DNA of 64,000 nt from Hymenopus coronatus (taxonomy: Eukaryota > Arthropoda > Insecta > Mantodea > Hymenopodidae), in the NCBI GenBank assembly GCA_030762935.1, contig CM060883.1, positions 32,234,501 to 32,298,500 on the forward strand, written 5' to 3'. Below, one piece after another: positions 23,642 to 34,628 of this stretch. Under the pieces are notes generated by a model. The model was not told where the DNA came from, did no database searches, and saw only the letters and a program-made list of their open reading frames with translations. Each line of letters begins with the position of its first letter. Position 1 is the stretch's first letter. Both the position numbers and the translations under genes were made by a program.

Positions 23642-24042
23642 TATAGTTCCTTATAAGTAGAAGGGAATTAAAGGAATTTACTATGTTAAAATGATAGTAC
23701 TTTACAATAAAAACCAATAACAAGGAATATCTCGGAAACGGTTACCTCCACAACAAAAACGTAAAGGACACAGATGCTGTGTTTTGGCGAGATCTACATT
23801 TTTGAGTGATAAATTTTTGTCCATCTCTTACATTTTAACAGTTATGCAAAAGTTGGCAAAATTCATCCGGAATAAAGAGCTATTCCCAGAAAATTCAAGA
23901 CATACATTTTATTTGCCATGTAAATATCTTTAATGTATGCCATTTTAATCAAAATCGTTAGAGCCATTTTTGAGAAAATCAAAAAATTTGAACATTTTTC
24001 CATATAAAGGGTAGTTGGGGGTGGGGGATTTTCTTGAAAATC
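23642..24042 (+). mobile_element. HPE body, first arm of a foldback
   Basis: Continues the copy begun at 23026 (TAGTTCCTTATAAGTAGAAG onward) and stops at GATTTTCTTGAAAATC, where the sequence inverts. The microsatellite and right-end palindrome are missing. Confidence 0.87.
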
Positions 24043-24556
24043 GATTTTGATTAAAATATCATTAAACATATATACCTGACAAATAAAATGTATATGTTTA
24101 ACTTTCTGGGTATAGGCTCTGAATTTTATGGACTTTTGCATAGCTGGTAAACCGTAAGAGATAGACAAACAGTTCCTTAACAAAAAATGTAGAGCTATTA
24201 TAGCACACAATTTATGTTATAACATTTTTTTTCGTGGGGTTGACCGTTTTTGAGATATTTCTTGTTATTGATTTCAGCTTTAAAAATATTTTTCTTATAC
24301 GGGAATTTGTCAACTCCTGGCCACACTAACATAGGAATTTCAATCACATAGCAACCAGCTTTTAAAACATTTGACTATCGCTTTAGGCTAGTGTGTTCCC
24401 TTATTTCCCTTCGATTTACAAGGAAGCAATAATAAGACTATTTCTGCTATTCCCCCCCCCCGATTAGTATGGAGTAGATAGAAGAATAAGTTCTTTAACA
24501 ATAATTTATTATAGGGATGTAGACAAAGTCATATGAATGGGACACGTCAGATTTTT
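24043..24556 (-). mobile_element. HPE, second arm of a foldback
   Basis: Starts GATTTTGATTAAAATATC and ends AAGTCATATGAATGG...CGTCAGATTTTT. With 23026-24042 it forms an inverted pair lacking both right ends. The join is the palindrome AAAATCGATTTT (24037-24048). Confidence 0.87.
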
Positions 24557-24999
24557 CTACCTGCTTATATTATATGTGCAATTGTCTACGTATTTTATGC
24601 TATATATTTACAGGCTTGTATCTGTGAATTTGCCAAAACTGGAAATTTAACACAATGGTTTTAGTAGCAGTTTTATTAGTCTTGTCCCAGTTGGCAGCCG
24701 ATGCGCATTTGTCCATTTTTTCCCCCACGTTAGCGTGTAGGCCTGTAGCTGACATGGCCCTGGTGGTGAATTACTGCAGTTCCACTCTCCTACTAACAGG
24801 CTGTCCATTTCAAATTGGATTTTCACGGCTCACAAACCCAAGCCAGATTGCAGGAATTGACTTAATGCTATGATTTAGGGCATTAACTGCTATCGGTACA
24901 ACATAATAGAGAACGCTATTGTCCCCATTAAAACGCTACGCTGTTAATTTTTCCTAGGCGGGTTTCTTCCATTACACTAAAAAAAAAAACACTCACCTT
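24557..24999. other. Unassigned DNA
   Basis: About 0.44 kb, slightly GC-richer in 24690-24840. A 72-codon open frame there is not recognised. Confidence 0.3.
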
Positions 25000-25154
25000 C
25001 TTACTTTCTCTATACGTACTGTGCATATAGTGTATAGAGAAGGTATTGTATTGCACCCAAAAATTCGATTCCGAGATTTCAACGGAAATACATGTCTTGA
25101 GACCTCTTGATTCCAAAAAAAGCATTTTAAGAAAAATGTCCGTTAGTGTATCTG

Positions 25155-25247
<93 letters not shown>

Positions 25248-25935
25248 CTGTGGGAGGCATATCTCAAAAACGAAAATACCGTTAAGTACCAAACTTGGTA
25301 TTTAAGTTTGGTATCTTCCAAGGATGACGCACGAAGATTTCCAAGAAAATATCCCCACCCCAACTGCCCTTTACATGGAACTTTTTTCGAAAATTTTGAT
25401 TTTATCCAAAATGGCACTAACGATTTTGATTCAAATATCGTATATTAAAGATATTTATCTGACAAATCAAATTATATTTTGAATTTTCTGGGAATACCCT
25501 CTGAAGAATACTATACTCTGGATGAATTTTACGGAAGTTTGCATTACTGCTAAACCTAAGAGATGGACAAAAATGTACCACACAGAAAATGTAGAACACG
25601 TTAAAACACACAATTTATGTTATATACATTTTTTTCGTGGAGTTGATTGTTTTTGAGGTATTCCTTGTTTTTGGTTTCAGCTTTAAAACACTTATACTTT
25701 TCTCATACAGGAATTTGTCAACTCCTGTCCATACAAACAAAGGAACTTCAGTGACATAGCAACCAGCTTTGGACTACTACTTTAACTTATGGTACTCCCT
25801 TATTTCGCTTCTACTAACAAGGAAGCAAGCAATAAGACTATTTCTGCTAATTTTTGCTCCATTAGATGAAGTAAATAGAATAATTTGTTGTAGTGATATA
25901 GAGAAAGTCATGTGAATGGAACACATCAGATTTTT
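25000..25935 (-). mobile_element. HPE, complete copy with compound microsatellite
   Basis: The palindrome TTACTTTCTCTATACG begins it and GTCATGTGAATGGAACAC...CATCAGATTTTT ends it. The microsatellite slot holds a long TA run followed by TG (25160-25246). Confidence 0.94.
25160..25246. repeat. (TA)n(TG)n compound microsatellite
   Basis: About 28 TA units followed by about 15 TG units in an HPE slot where most copies carry only GT. Consistent with TG-to-TA conversion and expansion. Confidence 0.97.
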
Positions 25936-26088
25936 AGTTATTGTGTTCACAGACACACACATACACATGGACATTCTTTTAAAATATTTTTTTTGGATAC
26001 AGGAGATCCTAAATCTCGGTATCTAATATTTTGATGGAATGCTATACCTTCTCTACCTATGTGCCATATGCTATGTAGAAAAAGTAAA
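25936..26088 (+). mobile_element. HPE right-end fragment, inverted next to its neighbour
   Basis: Begins at AGTTATTGTGTTCACAGACA just upstream of the microsatellite and runs to GTAGAAAAAGTAAA. It abuts the left end of the minus HPE before it. Confidence 0.85.
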
Positions 26089-26600
26089 CAGCACGGTTGG
26101 GACCTAAGGGATAGGCAACTATTTATGTACGCCAGTGCACATATCACCATTCACCTTCACTCATATATTTAACTTTATGTATAACGTTAGCAGTGTTTAA
26201 TGTTCATATAAAAATGTTTTTGCATAATAAAACTCACCTCTAAAATATGTCTTCCGAACCGCCAGGATTTAACTGCCCCTATAATAAATTAAGCTAAAAA
26301 GATTGCGATAAGCATTAAATACAGGGATATATGAAAATTACCAAGCAACATTTTATTTTGCGCTTTGGAAAAACAGGATTGGTTATTTTTATTTCCTTTA
26401 AGATTTAGGACGCCATGTTTTATAGCTTTTGGATTTAGGTAGGCTATAATAAAGCGTTATAAATATCAGGGACAAATATTTTCTTAATTTAGTACGTGTG
26501 AAAGACGCACGAAATTGCTGCGTTTCCCGCACAAAAAAACAAAAATTTATTGTTGCAATAACGTCATATACACAACTGAAACCGATATATACCAGAAAAA
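26089..26600. other. Unassigned DNA
   Basis: About 0.5 kb of AT-rich sequence. Nothing recognised. Confidence 0.35.
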
Positions 26601-27462
26601 CCTGATGTGTTCCATTCACATGAGTTTCTCTACATCTCTGTAACAAATTATTTTCAAAAAGCTTATGCTTCTATTTACTTCATTCTAATTGAGAAAAATT
26701 AGCAGAAATAGTCTCATTACTTGCTTCCTTGTAAGTAGAAGCGAAATAAGGGAGTACCATAGGTTAAAGTGATAGTCAAAAGCTCGATGCTATGTGACTG
26801 AAGTTCCTTTGTTTGTATGGACAGGAGTTGACAAATTCCTGTATGAGAAAAGTGTAAGTTTTTTAAAGGTGAAACCAAAAACAAGGAATATCTCAAAAAC
26901 GATCAACCCCACGAAAAAAAAAAAAAAATTATATGTATAACATAAATTGTGTGTTTTAATGTGCTCTACATTTTTATGGTAATTTTTTGTTTATATCTTG
27001 CGGTTTAGCAGTTATCTAAAATTCCGTACAATTCATCCAGAATAAAGTAGTCTTCAGAGGCCATTCCCAGAAAATTCATGATATACATTTTATTTGTGAT
27101 ATACATTTTAATATACGATATTTTAATCAAAATCATTACAGCCATTTGTGGGAAAATCAAAATTTTCAAAAAAATTTCCATTTAAAGGGTAGTTGGTGTG
27201 GGGGGGATTTTCTTCGAAATCTCCGTGTCGCACCCTTGGAAGATACCAAACTTAAATTCCAAGTTTGGCATTTAACGATCCTTTCGTTTTTGAGTCTTGC
27301 TGCCCACAGAAACACACGGACCTTTTTCTGAAAAAGATTTTTTTTTGATTCAGGGAGACCGAAAATATATATTTCCAATGACATTTCGGTATCGAATTTT
27401 TGTATGGAATGCAATGTCTTCTCTATACATTATGTACACAGTACGTGTAGGGAAAGTAATAA
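26601..27462 (+). mobile_element. HPE, complete copy
   Basis: Starts CCTGATGTGTTCC, a private first base, and ends GTAGGGAAAGTAATAA. The microsatellite is nearly lost (CAGAAACACACGGACC near 27306). Confidence 0.92.
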
Positions 27463-27600
27463 TCAAAACAATTTATCTATGAACTGAGTTTATAACATGA
27501 TGTTTAGCAAATTGTTAATGGAGAACAACTGGTCTCTAAAATTTTAGCGTATATGTGCGAAAAATGTTGAAGTGAATAACGTATAAACAAGTTTCAACTG

Positions 27601-27655
27601 AAATTTGTTACAGCGATGTAGAGAAGGTCATGTGAATTTGTATACATCAGGTTTT
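27601..27655 (-). mobile_element. HPE left-end scrap, inverted
   Basis: AAATTTGTTACAGCGATGTA...CATCAGG is about 50 bp of inverted left end. Together with 26601 it gives the 26601-27650 block matching inverted ends, including the private G/C at the terminus. Confidence 0.8.
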
Positions 27656-28166
27656 AAGTTACAAAAGTGCACACACTGACAATGCGGAACTCTTCAGATC
27701 CCTCTTATCAGTGAGGTGATGCGGAGACAAATGACAGTTAAGGATTCATGAAGGCTTTGGAGCCTCTACTTGATTCAAGACCTGGTCGGCCACTTGGCAT
27801 ACGCTGCTACATCGATTTCCTGTCACCTTACTTACCCAGAAACACAACAATGCAACTAGCGCCTCATATGCATATAAATGGCATTAAACGCTTCTGATAG
27901 CGTCCGCAGTACAACGTCATTACAGCAAGTAGGTAATAGCAATTTATCAGCCCAATGTAGCTAGCTCGCCTTCTGTTCTTAGCAGAGTTCACCTACTCGG
28001 ATATGCAACAACACGATCATGTCGCCCTAATGCATACTATCCCACCTTTAACCACGTTAAATACCCATAATAACGTTTCCCAACCTACCTTTACTCTCCC
28101 TACCGCTTACCTGTGGTAGACGAAGGAAGTATTGCATTCACCAACAAATCTAACGTGGATTAATTG
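27656..28166. other. Unassigned DNA
   Basis: About 0.5 kb with more balanced composition. No repeat or frame recognised. Confidence 0.35.
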
Positions 28167-28226
28167 TTTTTTCACACAAGCCGTGTGTAGGACAGAAGTT
28201 GGATAGGAAGAGTCAGACTGAAAAAA
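28167..28226. repeat. Host repeat, left half, split by an HPE
   Basis: TTTTTTCACACAAGCCGTGT through AGTCAGACTGAAAAAA. The same sequence lies uninterrupted at 60543-60601. Confidence 0.88.
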
Positions 28227-29118
28227 TCTTATGTGTTCCATTCACATGACTTTCTCTATATCTCAGCAACAAATTATTCTTAAAAAGCTTACGCTTCTAT
28301 TTACTTCATGCTAATCGAGAAAAAAATGTCAGAAAAAGCCTTATTACTTGCTTCCTATTAAGTAGAAGCGAAATAAGAGAGTACCATAGGTTAAAGTGAT
28401 AGTCAAAGGCTGATTGCTATGTGTCTGAAGTTCCTTTGTTTGTATGGCTAGGAGTTGAAAAATTTCTGTATGAAAAATAAATAAGTTTTTGAAACGTGAA
28501 ATTAAAAATAATGAATATACCAAAAATGACCAACTCCATGAAAAAAAAATATAACATAAATTGTGTATTTTAACGTGCTCTACATTTTATGTGTGGTAAG
28601 CTTTTATCTATCTCTTACCATTTAGAAGTTAAGCAAAATTCGGCAAAATTCATTCAGAATAGATCTTCAGAGGCTATTCGCAGAAAATTCAAGATATACA
28701 TTTTATTTGGTATGCAAATATCTGTAATATACGGGAATTTAATTAAAGTCGTTAGAGCCATTTTTTAGAAAATCAAAATTTTTGAAAAACGCTCCATGTA
28801 AAGGGTAGTTTGAGGTGGGGGATTTTCTTGAAAATCTTCTTGTCGCATCCTTGGAAGATACCAAACTTAAATACCAAGTTTGGTTTTTAATGGTCTTTTC
28901 GTTTTTGAGGTATGCTGCCCACACACACTTTGACAGACAGACAGACAGACAGACAGACACACACACACACACACGGACATGTTTCTAAAAATGCTTTTTT
29001 TTGGATTCAGGGGGTCTCAAAACATATATTTCCGGTGAAATCTCAGTATCAAATTTTGGGTGCAATACAATACTTTCTCTGTACACTATGTACATAGTAC
29101 GTGTAGAGAAAGTAAAAA
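28227..29118 (+). mobile_element. HPE element, reference complete copy
   Basis: Best-defined copy of the window's dominant repeat. It begins TCTTATGTGTTCC (family form TCTGATGTGTTCC), then CACATGACTTTCTC, and ends with a palindrome followed by AGTAAAAA. No reading frame of note is present. Landmarks in order are the left end, a conserved AT-rich body, an internal palindrome near 28870, a GACA/CA microsatellite at 28930-28975, a TTCCGGTGAAATCTC block and the terminal palindrome at 29071-29114. The host sequence on each side (28167-28226 and 29119-29170) matches an uninterrupted relative at 60548-60650, which fixes the ends to within an A-run. By structure it resembles a non-autonomous rolling-circle element. 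That class assignment is inference; the repeat itself is directly visible. Confidence 0.93.
29071..29114. repeat. HPE right-end palindrome (type 1 hairpin)
   Basis: The left arm TACTTTCTCT pairs with AGAGAAAGTA and ACTATGT pairs with ACATAGT, giving a near-perfect 44-nt palindrome centred on TGTACA. The same palindrome terminates almost every copy that keeps this end. It could fold into a hairpin in single-stranded DNA; a role as a transposition terminator is inference. Confidence 0.9.
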
Positions 29119-29170
29119 TTCAATGCCATAGCCGGGATCTAAATCACATATCTCCCGATCTCTAGCCTCT
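29119..29170 (-). mobile_element. Host repeat, right half, with tRNA-like B-box
   Basis: TTCAATGCCATAGCCGGGAT through CTCTAGCC. The uninterrupted relative at 60602-60650 reads GGGATTTGAACCAC, a minus-strand B-box (GTGGTTCAAATCCC), so the host repeat is probably a SINE. Confidence 0.75.
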
Positions 29171-29180
29171 CACATCAGAA

Positions 29181-30054
29181 TTTTACTTTCTCTAGCCCGC
29201 ATGTACCTAGTGGATAGAGAAGGTATTATATTCCACCCAAAATTTTCATGTCGATATTGCAACTGAAATATATGTTTTGGGGTCCCCGGAGTCCTAAAAG
29301 GCATTTTTAGAAAGAAAAAAAAAAGTCCGTGTGTGCATAGCATAGCTCAAAAACGAAAACACCGTTATGTACCAAACTTGGTATTTATGTTTAGTATCTT
29401 CCAAGGGTAGGACTTGAAGATTTTCAAAAAAAATCCCCCACCATAAACTACCCTTTATATGGAAAAATGTTCGTAAATTTTGATTTTCTAAAAAATTGCT
29501 CTAATGATTTTGATTAAAATACCGTACATTAAATATATTTACATCCTAAATAAAATGTATATCTTGAATTTTCTGGGAATAGTCCTTGAAGACCCCTTTA
29601 TTCTGAATGAATTTTGCCTGCTTTTGTGTAACTGCTAAACCGTAAGAAATAGACAAAAATTTTCCATACAAAAAATGTAGATCTCATCAAAACACACAAT
29701 TTATGTCCTTTACATTTTTGTCGTAGGGGTAACCGTTTCCGAGATATTCCTTGTCATTTGTTTCAGTTGTAAAGTACTTATACTTTTCTTAGACAAGAAG
29801 TGTCCGTTTCTCCTTTTTTCTACTCCTGGCCAAGCAAAGAAGCGATTTGCAATGACAATCGCATAACGACAGCTTTTAAAACGTTTGAATCGCAGTTTAG
29901 CCCTTAATTCTTTTCTACTTACAAGGAACTAAATAATAAGAACATTCTGCTGATGATTATCTCGATTAGCACTGTGTAGAAAGAAGAATAATTTTAGCAA
30001 GAAGTTTGTAGAACAGCTAGAGAAAGTCATGTGAGTGTAACACATAAGATTTTT
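29181..30054 (-). mobile_element. HPE, complete copy, type 2 hairpin
   Basis: Starts TTTTACTTTCTCTAGCCCGC with a TAGCCC-type palindrome and ends with the variant GTCATGTGAGTGTAACAC. The microsatellite is lost (GTCCGTGTGTGCATAGC). Confidence 0.92.
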
Positions 30055-30081
30055 CTGTGTACTGAGTAGAGAAGGTAAAAA
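30055..30081 (+). mobile_element. HPE right-end scrap, inverted
   Basis: TGTACTGAGTAGAGAAGGTA then AAAA is a + strand terminal half-palindrome. It abuts the left end of the minus copy, giving 29181-30081 matching inverted outer ends. Confidence 0.7.
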
Positions 30082-30604
30082 GTGGAATGGGAATATAAGG
30101 ACACATCATATCACATGCTATTCTTATTTATCGTGTAAACGAAATACAAGAATGTTTTTCGACGTCGAAAGTCTATAAAGTATCCCAGAAAGCAACTAAT
30201 ACCCTGACGTATATCAGAAAAAGAATATTGTAAACCTCAAAAGCGAGGACCTAAGGCAAACGCGAAATCTTATTTCCATAAAGCTCAAAAGGCATAAAAG
30301 AGAACACCACAAAAGAGCAACTTCTTGTAAAGAAAATTGCAGAAGAATACAATTTCCATATCTTATTTGAGAAACGTTACACGATAACGTTCTTTTGTAC
30401 TGATATTTGTGACAATATGCATAGAAAATAAAAGATATTGCAATCGGGAACTGGAGCTGCTTTGCTAAAAAGAGCCTGTTCTTTGAGGGCAAAAACCCTC
30501 GACATGTTGACAAGAAAACCAATCAACTTCAAAGTATTGTTCTGTTTTCTTTATCCTCTAATCTACTTTACTTTTCTAAAACTTACATATAATATGTACA
30601 AAAA
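30082..30604. other. Unassigned DNA
   Basis: About 0.5 kb. Overlapping open frames on opposite strands (30214-30522 and 30438-30692), neither recognised. Confidence 0.3.
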
Positions 30605-30751
30605 TCTGATGTGTTTCATTCCATGGCATTCCTACACATTCTCCAACATATTACAATTACAGAAGCTTATCATTCTATCTACATCCTGCTAATTGAGATA
30701 AACATTAGCAGAAATTGTCGTTATTACTTGTTCCCTTGTAAGTAGAAAAAA
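30605..30751 (+). mobile_element. HPE left-end fragment cut by a later HPE
   Basis: Starts TCTGATGTGTTTCATTCCAT and stops at TTGTAAGTAGAAAAAA, where another HPE begins TCTGATGTG. Confidence 0.85.
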
Positions 30752-31433
30752 TCTGATGTGTTCCATTCGCATGACTTTCTCTACTTCTGTGTAAAATTAT
30801 TGTTATTAAGCTTATTCTTCTATTTACTTTATGCTAATCGTGAAAAAATTAGCAGAAATAGTCTTATTACTTACTTCCTTGTAAGTAGAAGCTGGTTGCT
30901 GGAATTGGAAAATTCCTGTATGAGAAAAGTATGTTTTTCATAGCTGAAACCGAAAACAAGGAATATCTAAAAAACGATTAACTCCACGAAAAAAATGTAT
31001 AAAACATAAATGGTGTGTTTTAACGTGCTCTACATTTTTTGTGTGCTAAGTTTTTCTGCATTTCTTACGGTAAATGTCCTTAATATATGACATTTTAATC
31101 ATAATCATTACAGCCATTTTTGAGAAAATCAAAATTTTCGAAAAGAACTTCCATGTAAAGGGAAGTTGGGGTGGGGGGATTTTCTTGAAAATCTTCGTGT
31201 CCTTGGTAGATACCAAACTTAAATACCAAGTTTGGTATCTAACGGTCTTTTCGTTTTTGAGCTATACTGTCCACAGACACACTAGGACCCTTTTTCCAAA
31301 AATGTTTTTTTTTTTTTGGATTCGGGGGGATGTAAAACATGTATTTCCGGTAAAATCTCGGTATCGAATTTTTGGGTGGAATGCAATACCTTCTCTATAC
31401 ACTATGTAAATAGTACGTGTAGAGAAAGTAAAA
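30752..31433 (+). mobile_element. HPE, internally shortened, tandem member
   Basis: Starts TCTGATGTGTTCC and ends GTGTAGAGAAAGTAAAA. Several internal deletions (after 30890 and 31070). The microsatellite is contracted. The next HPE follows after one G. Confidence 0.9.
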
Positions 31434-31434
31434 G

Positions 31435-32381
31435 TAATGTGTTCCATTCTCATGATGTCCTCTAGCTGTTTGACAAACAAACCTTTTATTCAAAACATTA
31501 ATCTGTCATCTATATCATGCTAAGCAAGATAAACACAAGCAAGATAGTCTTATTACTAGCTCCTTGTGAATAGAAGGGAATAAGAAAATGCACAGACTAA
31601 GGTGATAGACTCGCCCTTTAAAAGTCAGTCGCTATGTGAAAACATTTAGATACTAATCTCTTAATCTCTTTGCTCTCCAGGAGTAAACAAACTAGAAACG
31701 AGAAGAAAGATGTGAAGAAAGATACCTCGAAAACTGACAACTCTATAAAAACGTATATAGTAAAGTGTGTGTTTTAATGAACTCTACATTTTTTTTTGTT
31801 TTTTTGTGTGTGATAGGTTTTTGTACCTCTGTTACGGTTTGCTAGTTATACAAATGTCTTCCAGATTGAGGAGGTCTTCAGAGGCTATTCAGAGAAAGTC
31901 CAAAACTTACATTTCATTTGTTATAAAAATATACATAAGTTAGTTTACTCAAAATAGTTAGGGCCATTTGAGAAAGCTTTCGAAAAATGTTCCATGTAAA
32001 GGGTAGTTTGGGGTGGGGGGCTTCTTGAAAATCTTCGTATCGCATCCTTGGAACAATACACACACGCGCGCGCACCATTTTTGAGAAAATGAAAAGTTTC
32101 GAAAAGTATTTCGGGTAAAGGTAGTTGGGGCGCGGGATTTTTCTGAAAATCTTCGTGTTGCTTCCTTGGAAGATACTGAATTTAGATACCAAGTTAAGTA
32201 TTTAATGGAGTTCTTGTTTTTGAAATATGCTGCCCACAGACATACACACACACGCGCGCACACATAGACACACACACACACACACAAGGATGTTTTTCGA
32301 TAAATTCTATTTTTTTAATCCCTGTATAGTATTTTTGAGTGGAATAAAATACCTTTTTTATCTACTAGGTACTTTGTACTT
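31435..32381 (+). mobile_element. HPE with internal duplication and CG-rich microsatellite
   Basis: Starts TAATGTGTTCCATTCTCATG. A segment of about 95 bp is present twice (31962-32052 and 32076-32172), separated by CAATACACACACGCGCGCGC. The main microsatellite (32240-32286) mixes CA and CG. The right end is degraded. Confidence 0.88.
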
Positions 32382-32472
32382 ACCTGCTTACATACATAAG
32401 TTAAACTATTGCATGTAGCTCAATTTCTGTACGAAAATATAGATTTTGATTTAAGATAATTAAATAAAAAAA

Positions 32473-33265
32473 TCTGATGTGTTCCATTCACATGACTTTC
32501 TCTACTTCTGTGTAAAAAGATATTGTGAATAAGCTTATTCTTCTATTTACTTCATGCTAATCGAGAGAAAATTAGCAGAAATAGTCTCATTACGTGCTTC
32601 TTTGTAAGCAGAAGCGAAATATGGGTGTATCATACATTATAGTGAAGTCAAAAGCTGGTTGCTATGTGACTGAAGTTCCTTTGTTTGTATGGACACGAGT
32701 TGACAAATTCCTGTATGAGAAAAGTACAAGTTTTTTAAACTTGGAACCAAAAACAGTGGATATCTCAAAACCGATCAACTGCTTGAAAAAAATGTATATA
32801 CCATAAATTGTGTGCTTTAATTTGCTCTACATTTTTTGTGTGGTAAGTTTTTCTCCATTTCTTACGGTTTAGCAGTTATGCAAAATTTCGGAAAATTCAT
32901 CCAGAATAAAGTAGTCTTCAGAGGCTATTCCCAGGAAAATCAATAAATACATATTAAATTTCAGGTAAATATCTTTAATATACAATATTTTAATCAAAAT
33001 CATTAGAGCCATTTTTGAGAATATCAAAAATTTTGAAAAAAGTTCCATGTAAAGGGTAGTTGGTGGTTTGGGGATTTTCTTGAAAATCTTCATGTCGCAT
33101 CCTTGGAAGATACCAAACTTAAATACCAAGTTTGGTATTTTACCGACCTTTCATTTTTGTGTTATCGTGTTCACAGATATTGACACACACACGCACACAC
33201 TTTTTATTGGAGTGAAATACCTTCTCTATACACTATGTACATAGTACGTGTAGAGAAAGCAAAAA
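32473..33265 (+). mobile_element. HPE, complete copy
   Basis: Starts TCTGATGTGTTCC and ends GTAGAGAAAGCAAAAA. The microsatellite is short (33182-33200), and the block between it and the palindrome is largely deleted. Confidence 0.92.
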
Positions 33266-33792
33266 TTAAAGCTCTAACTTAAACACTTTAGAAAATCACT
33301 TTGTAACAGCTCTGGTCCCATTGAAGTAGGTAACAAAGGGAACAGCTATTTGGTAGTCCTGCAGCAACTGAAACTCTGCTGCACTAACGAATTTTTTTGC
33401 GAGTGAGTGTACTCGATTTGCCTCCAGACTTTGTGCCATGTTTTATTTGAGAAGTGATAAGCAGTACGTCTTGAAGATTAGGCTTGTTGCAAGTAATCTT
33501 GCAGCCAATTATGAATTAACTAGGTACTCTCATGGGACGGTTCAACAGCCCTCATTTGTTTTCCCTTCCACTTGCCGCAATCTGGGAGTGAGGATTAAAC
33601 ACAGAGACAGTAACACGAATGCATGTATGTTATCTCGTGAGAGCATCGCCCATTATAGCGCCCGATAATGCTGGCTTATATTGGAGGGGAGGCAGCCCCA
33701 ACGCCTTAAAGGGGCAGGCGCACGACGAGTCTATGACAAGTTCAATATTGTGTCTGCTAAATGCCTCACTCAAACTGATGGCTCCGCTAATC
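33266..33792. other. Unassigned DNA
   Basis: About 0.5 kb with near-balanced composition. Open frames at 33438-33668 and 33619-33906 are not recognised. Confidence 0.3.
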
Positions 33793-33892
33793 TTTACTTT
33801 CTCTACACGTACTATGCATATAGTGTATAGAGAAGGTGTTGAATTGCACTCCATCCAAAAAATGATACCGAGTTTTCACCGGAAATATATGT
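33793..33892 (-). mobile_element. HPE right-end fragment, joined to a SINE
   Basis: The palindrome TTTACTTTCTCTACACG through CACCGGAAATATATGTTTT, then an abrupt switch into a SINE family 4 body. Confidence 0.88.
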
Positions 33893-34038
33893 TTTCCCTA
33901 TCCTGAGAGAAAACTAATGTCGAGTAACTTTAAGCTCCATGGACCCCGAGATCATTTGAGCATCATTTCACCAATTTCATTCATCGTCCGATATGACCAA
34001 CCAAGTTAAAGGATTAAGTTACAAAAATAAATAAATAA
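33893..34038 (+). mobile_element. SINE family 4, 5'-truncated
   Basis: CCTATCCTGAGAGAAAACTA, AGCTCCATGGACCCCGAGAT and TTCATCGTCCGATATGACC match 22150-22290. The tail is A-rich (AAAAATAAATAAATAA). Confidence 0.82.
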
Positions 34039-34558
34039 TTTGTGAGATATCAGTTTCAACTAAGTGCAGGAGTGCTTCCGGGCAAGTGTCACTGCGGGCA
34101 AGTGTGTTGTATTAGTTCTGTCAATAGCTGACGATCTTAGAGTGTTGTTTATGCAGTCATAAGGACCCTAATAGGAACGCTTACATTGCTGCGGCCAGGT
34201 AATACACAAACGCCTGTTTCCACACGGGTGTGCAAGGTAATGACTAGCGGTGTCCCTTTAAATGTTTAACGTCACATGAACTATAATAACTGCTCCGAGC
34301 ACAACATTATTTGCATGGCCTGCTGCTTACACAATTGGAAAACTCGATACTTTCTGTTTTATTTACCTCTACAACGTCACCACAAAAATCTCTGCTGGAA
34401 AGAAAATGATTTGTGGGGTTTCGTCAATGCTATTGCTAAAAGCCACAATGGTGATATTTCGCCAATATTTCTAATTTAACAATCCGATAAACAACATCCC
34501 CAGTCTTTATCTTCCCGTTATCCTCTCATATGACTATAGGCTATCAATGTAAAAATAT
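34039..34558. other. Unassigned DNA
   Basis: About 0.5 kb. A 67-codon frame (34276-34479) contains ACCLHNW, faintly like a harbinger transposase motif, but nothing around it supports that. Confidence 0.3.
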
Positions 34559-34600
34559 GTTTACTTTCTCTATAACGTATGCACAATGTACATTTGCGTG
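34559..34600 (-). mobile_element. HPE terminal palindrome scrap
   Basis: TTTACTTTCTCTATAACG through ACAATGTACATTTGCG, an isolated right end without its body. Confidence 0.7.
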
Positions 34601-34628
34601 TGACTGTTGACAGCATAACTAAACAAAT

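Noticed and set aside
29071..29114. Rho-independent terminator (stem followed by T/A run)
   Set aside because: The palindrome recurs as a transposon end in a eukaryotic repeat, with no upstream gene.
28227..29118. HPE as a classic cut-and-paste MITE with long terminal inverted repeats
   Set aside because: Most copies have unequal ends and the empty-site comparison shows no clear target duplication. Not fully excluded because of the composite copies with inverted scraps.
28227..29118. HPE as a canonical Helitron
   Set aside because: The 5' TC and A/T insertion fit, but the 3' end is GTAAAAA rather than CTRR and the hairpin is longer than usual, so only a looser rolling-circle relationship is proposed.
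34276..34479. Harbinger transposase fragment from the ACCLHNW motif
   Set aside because: Single short motif with no flanking matches to the family.
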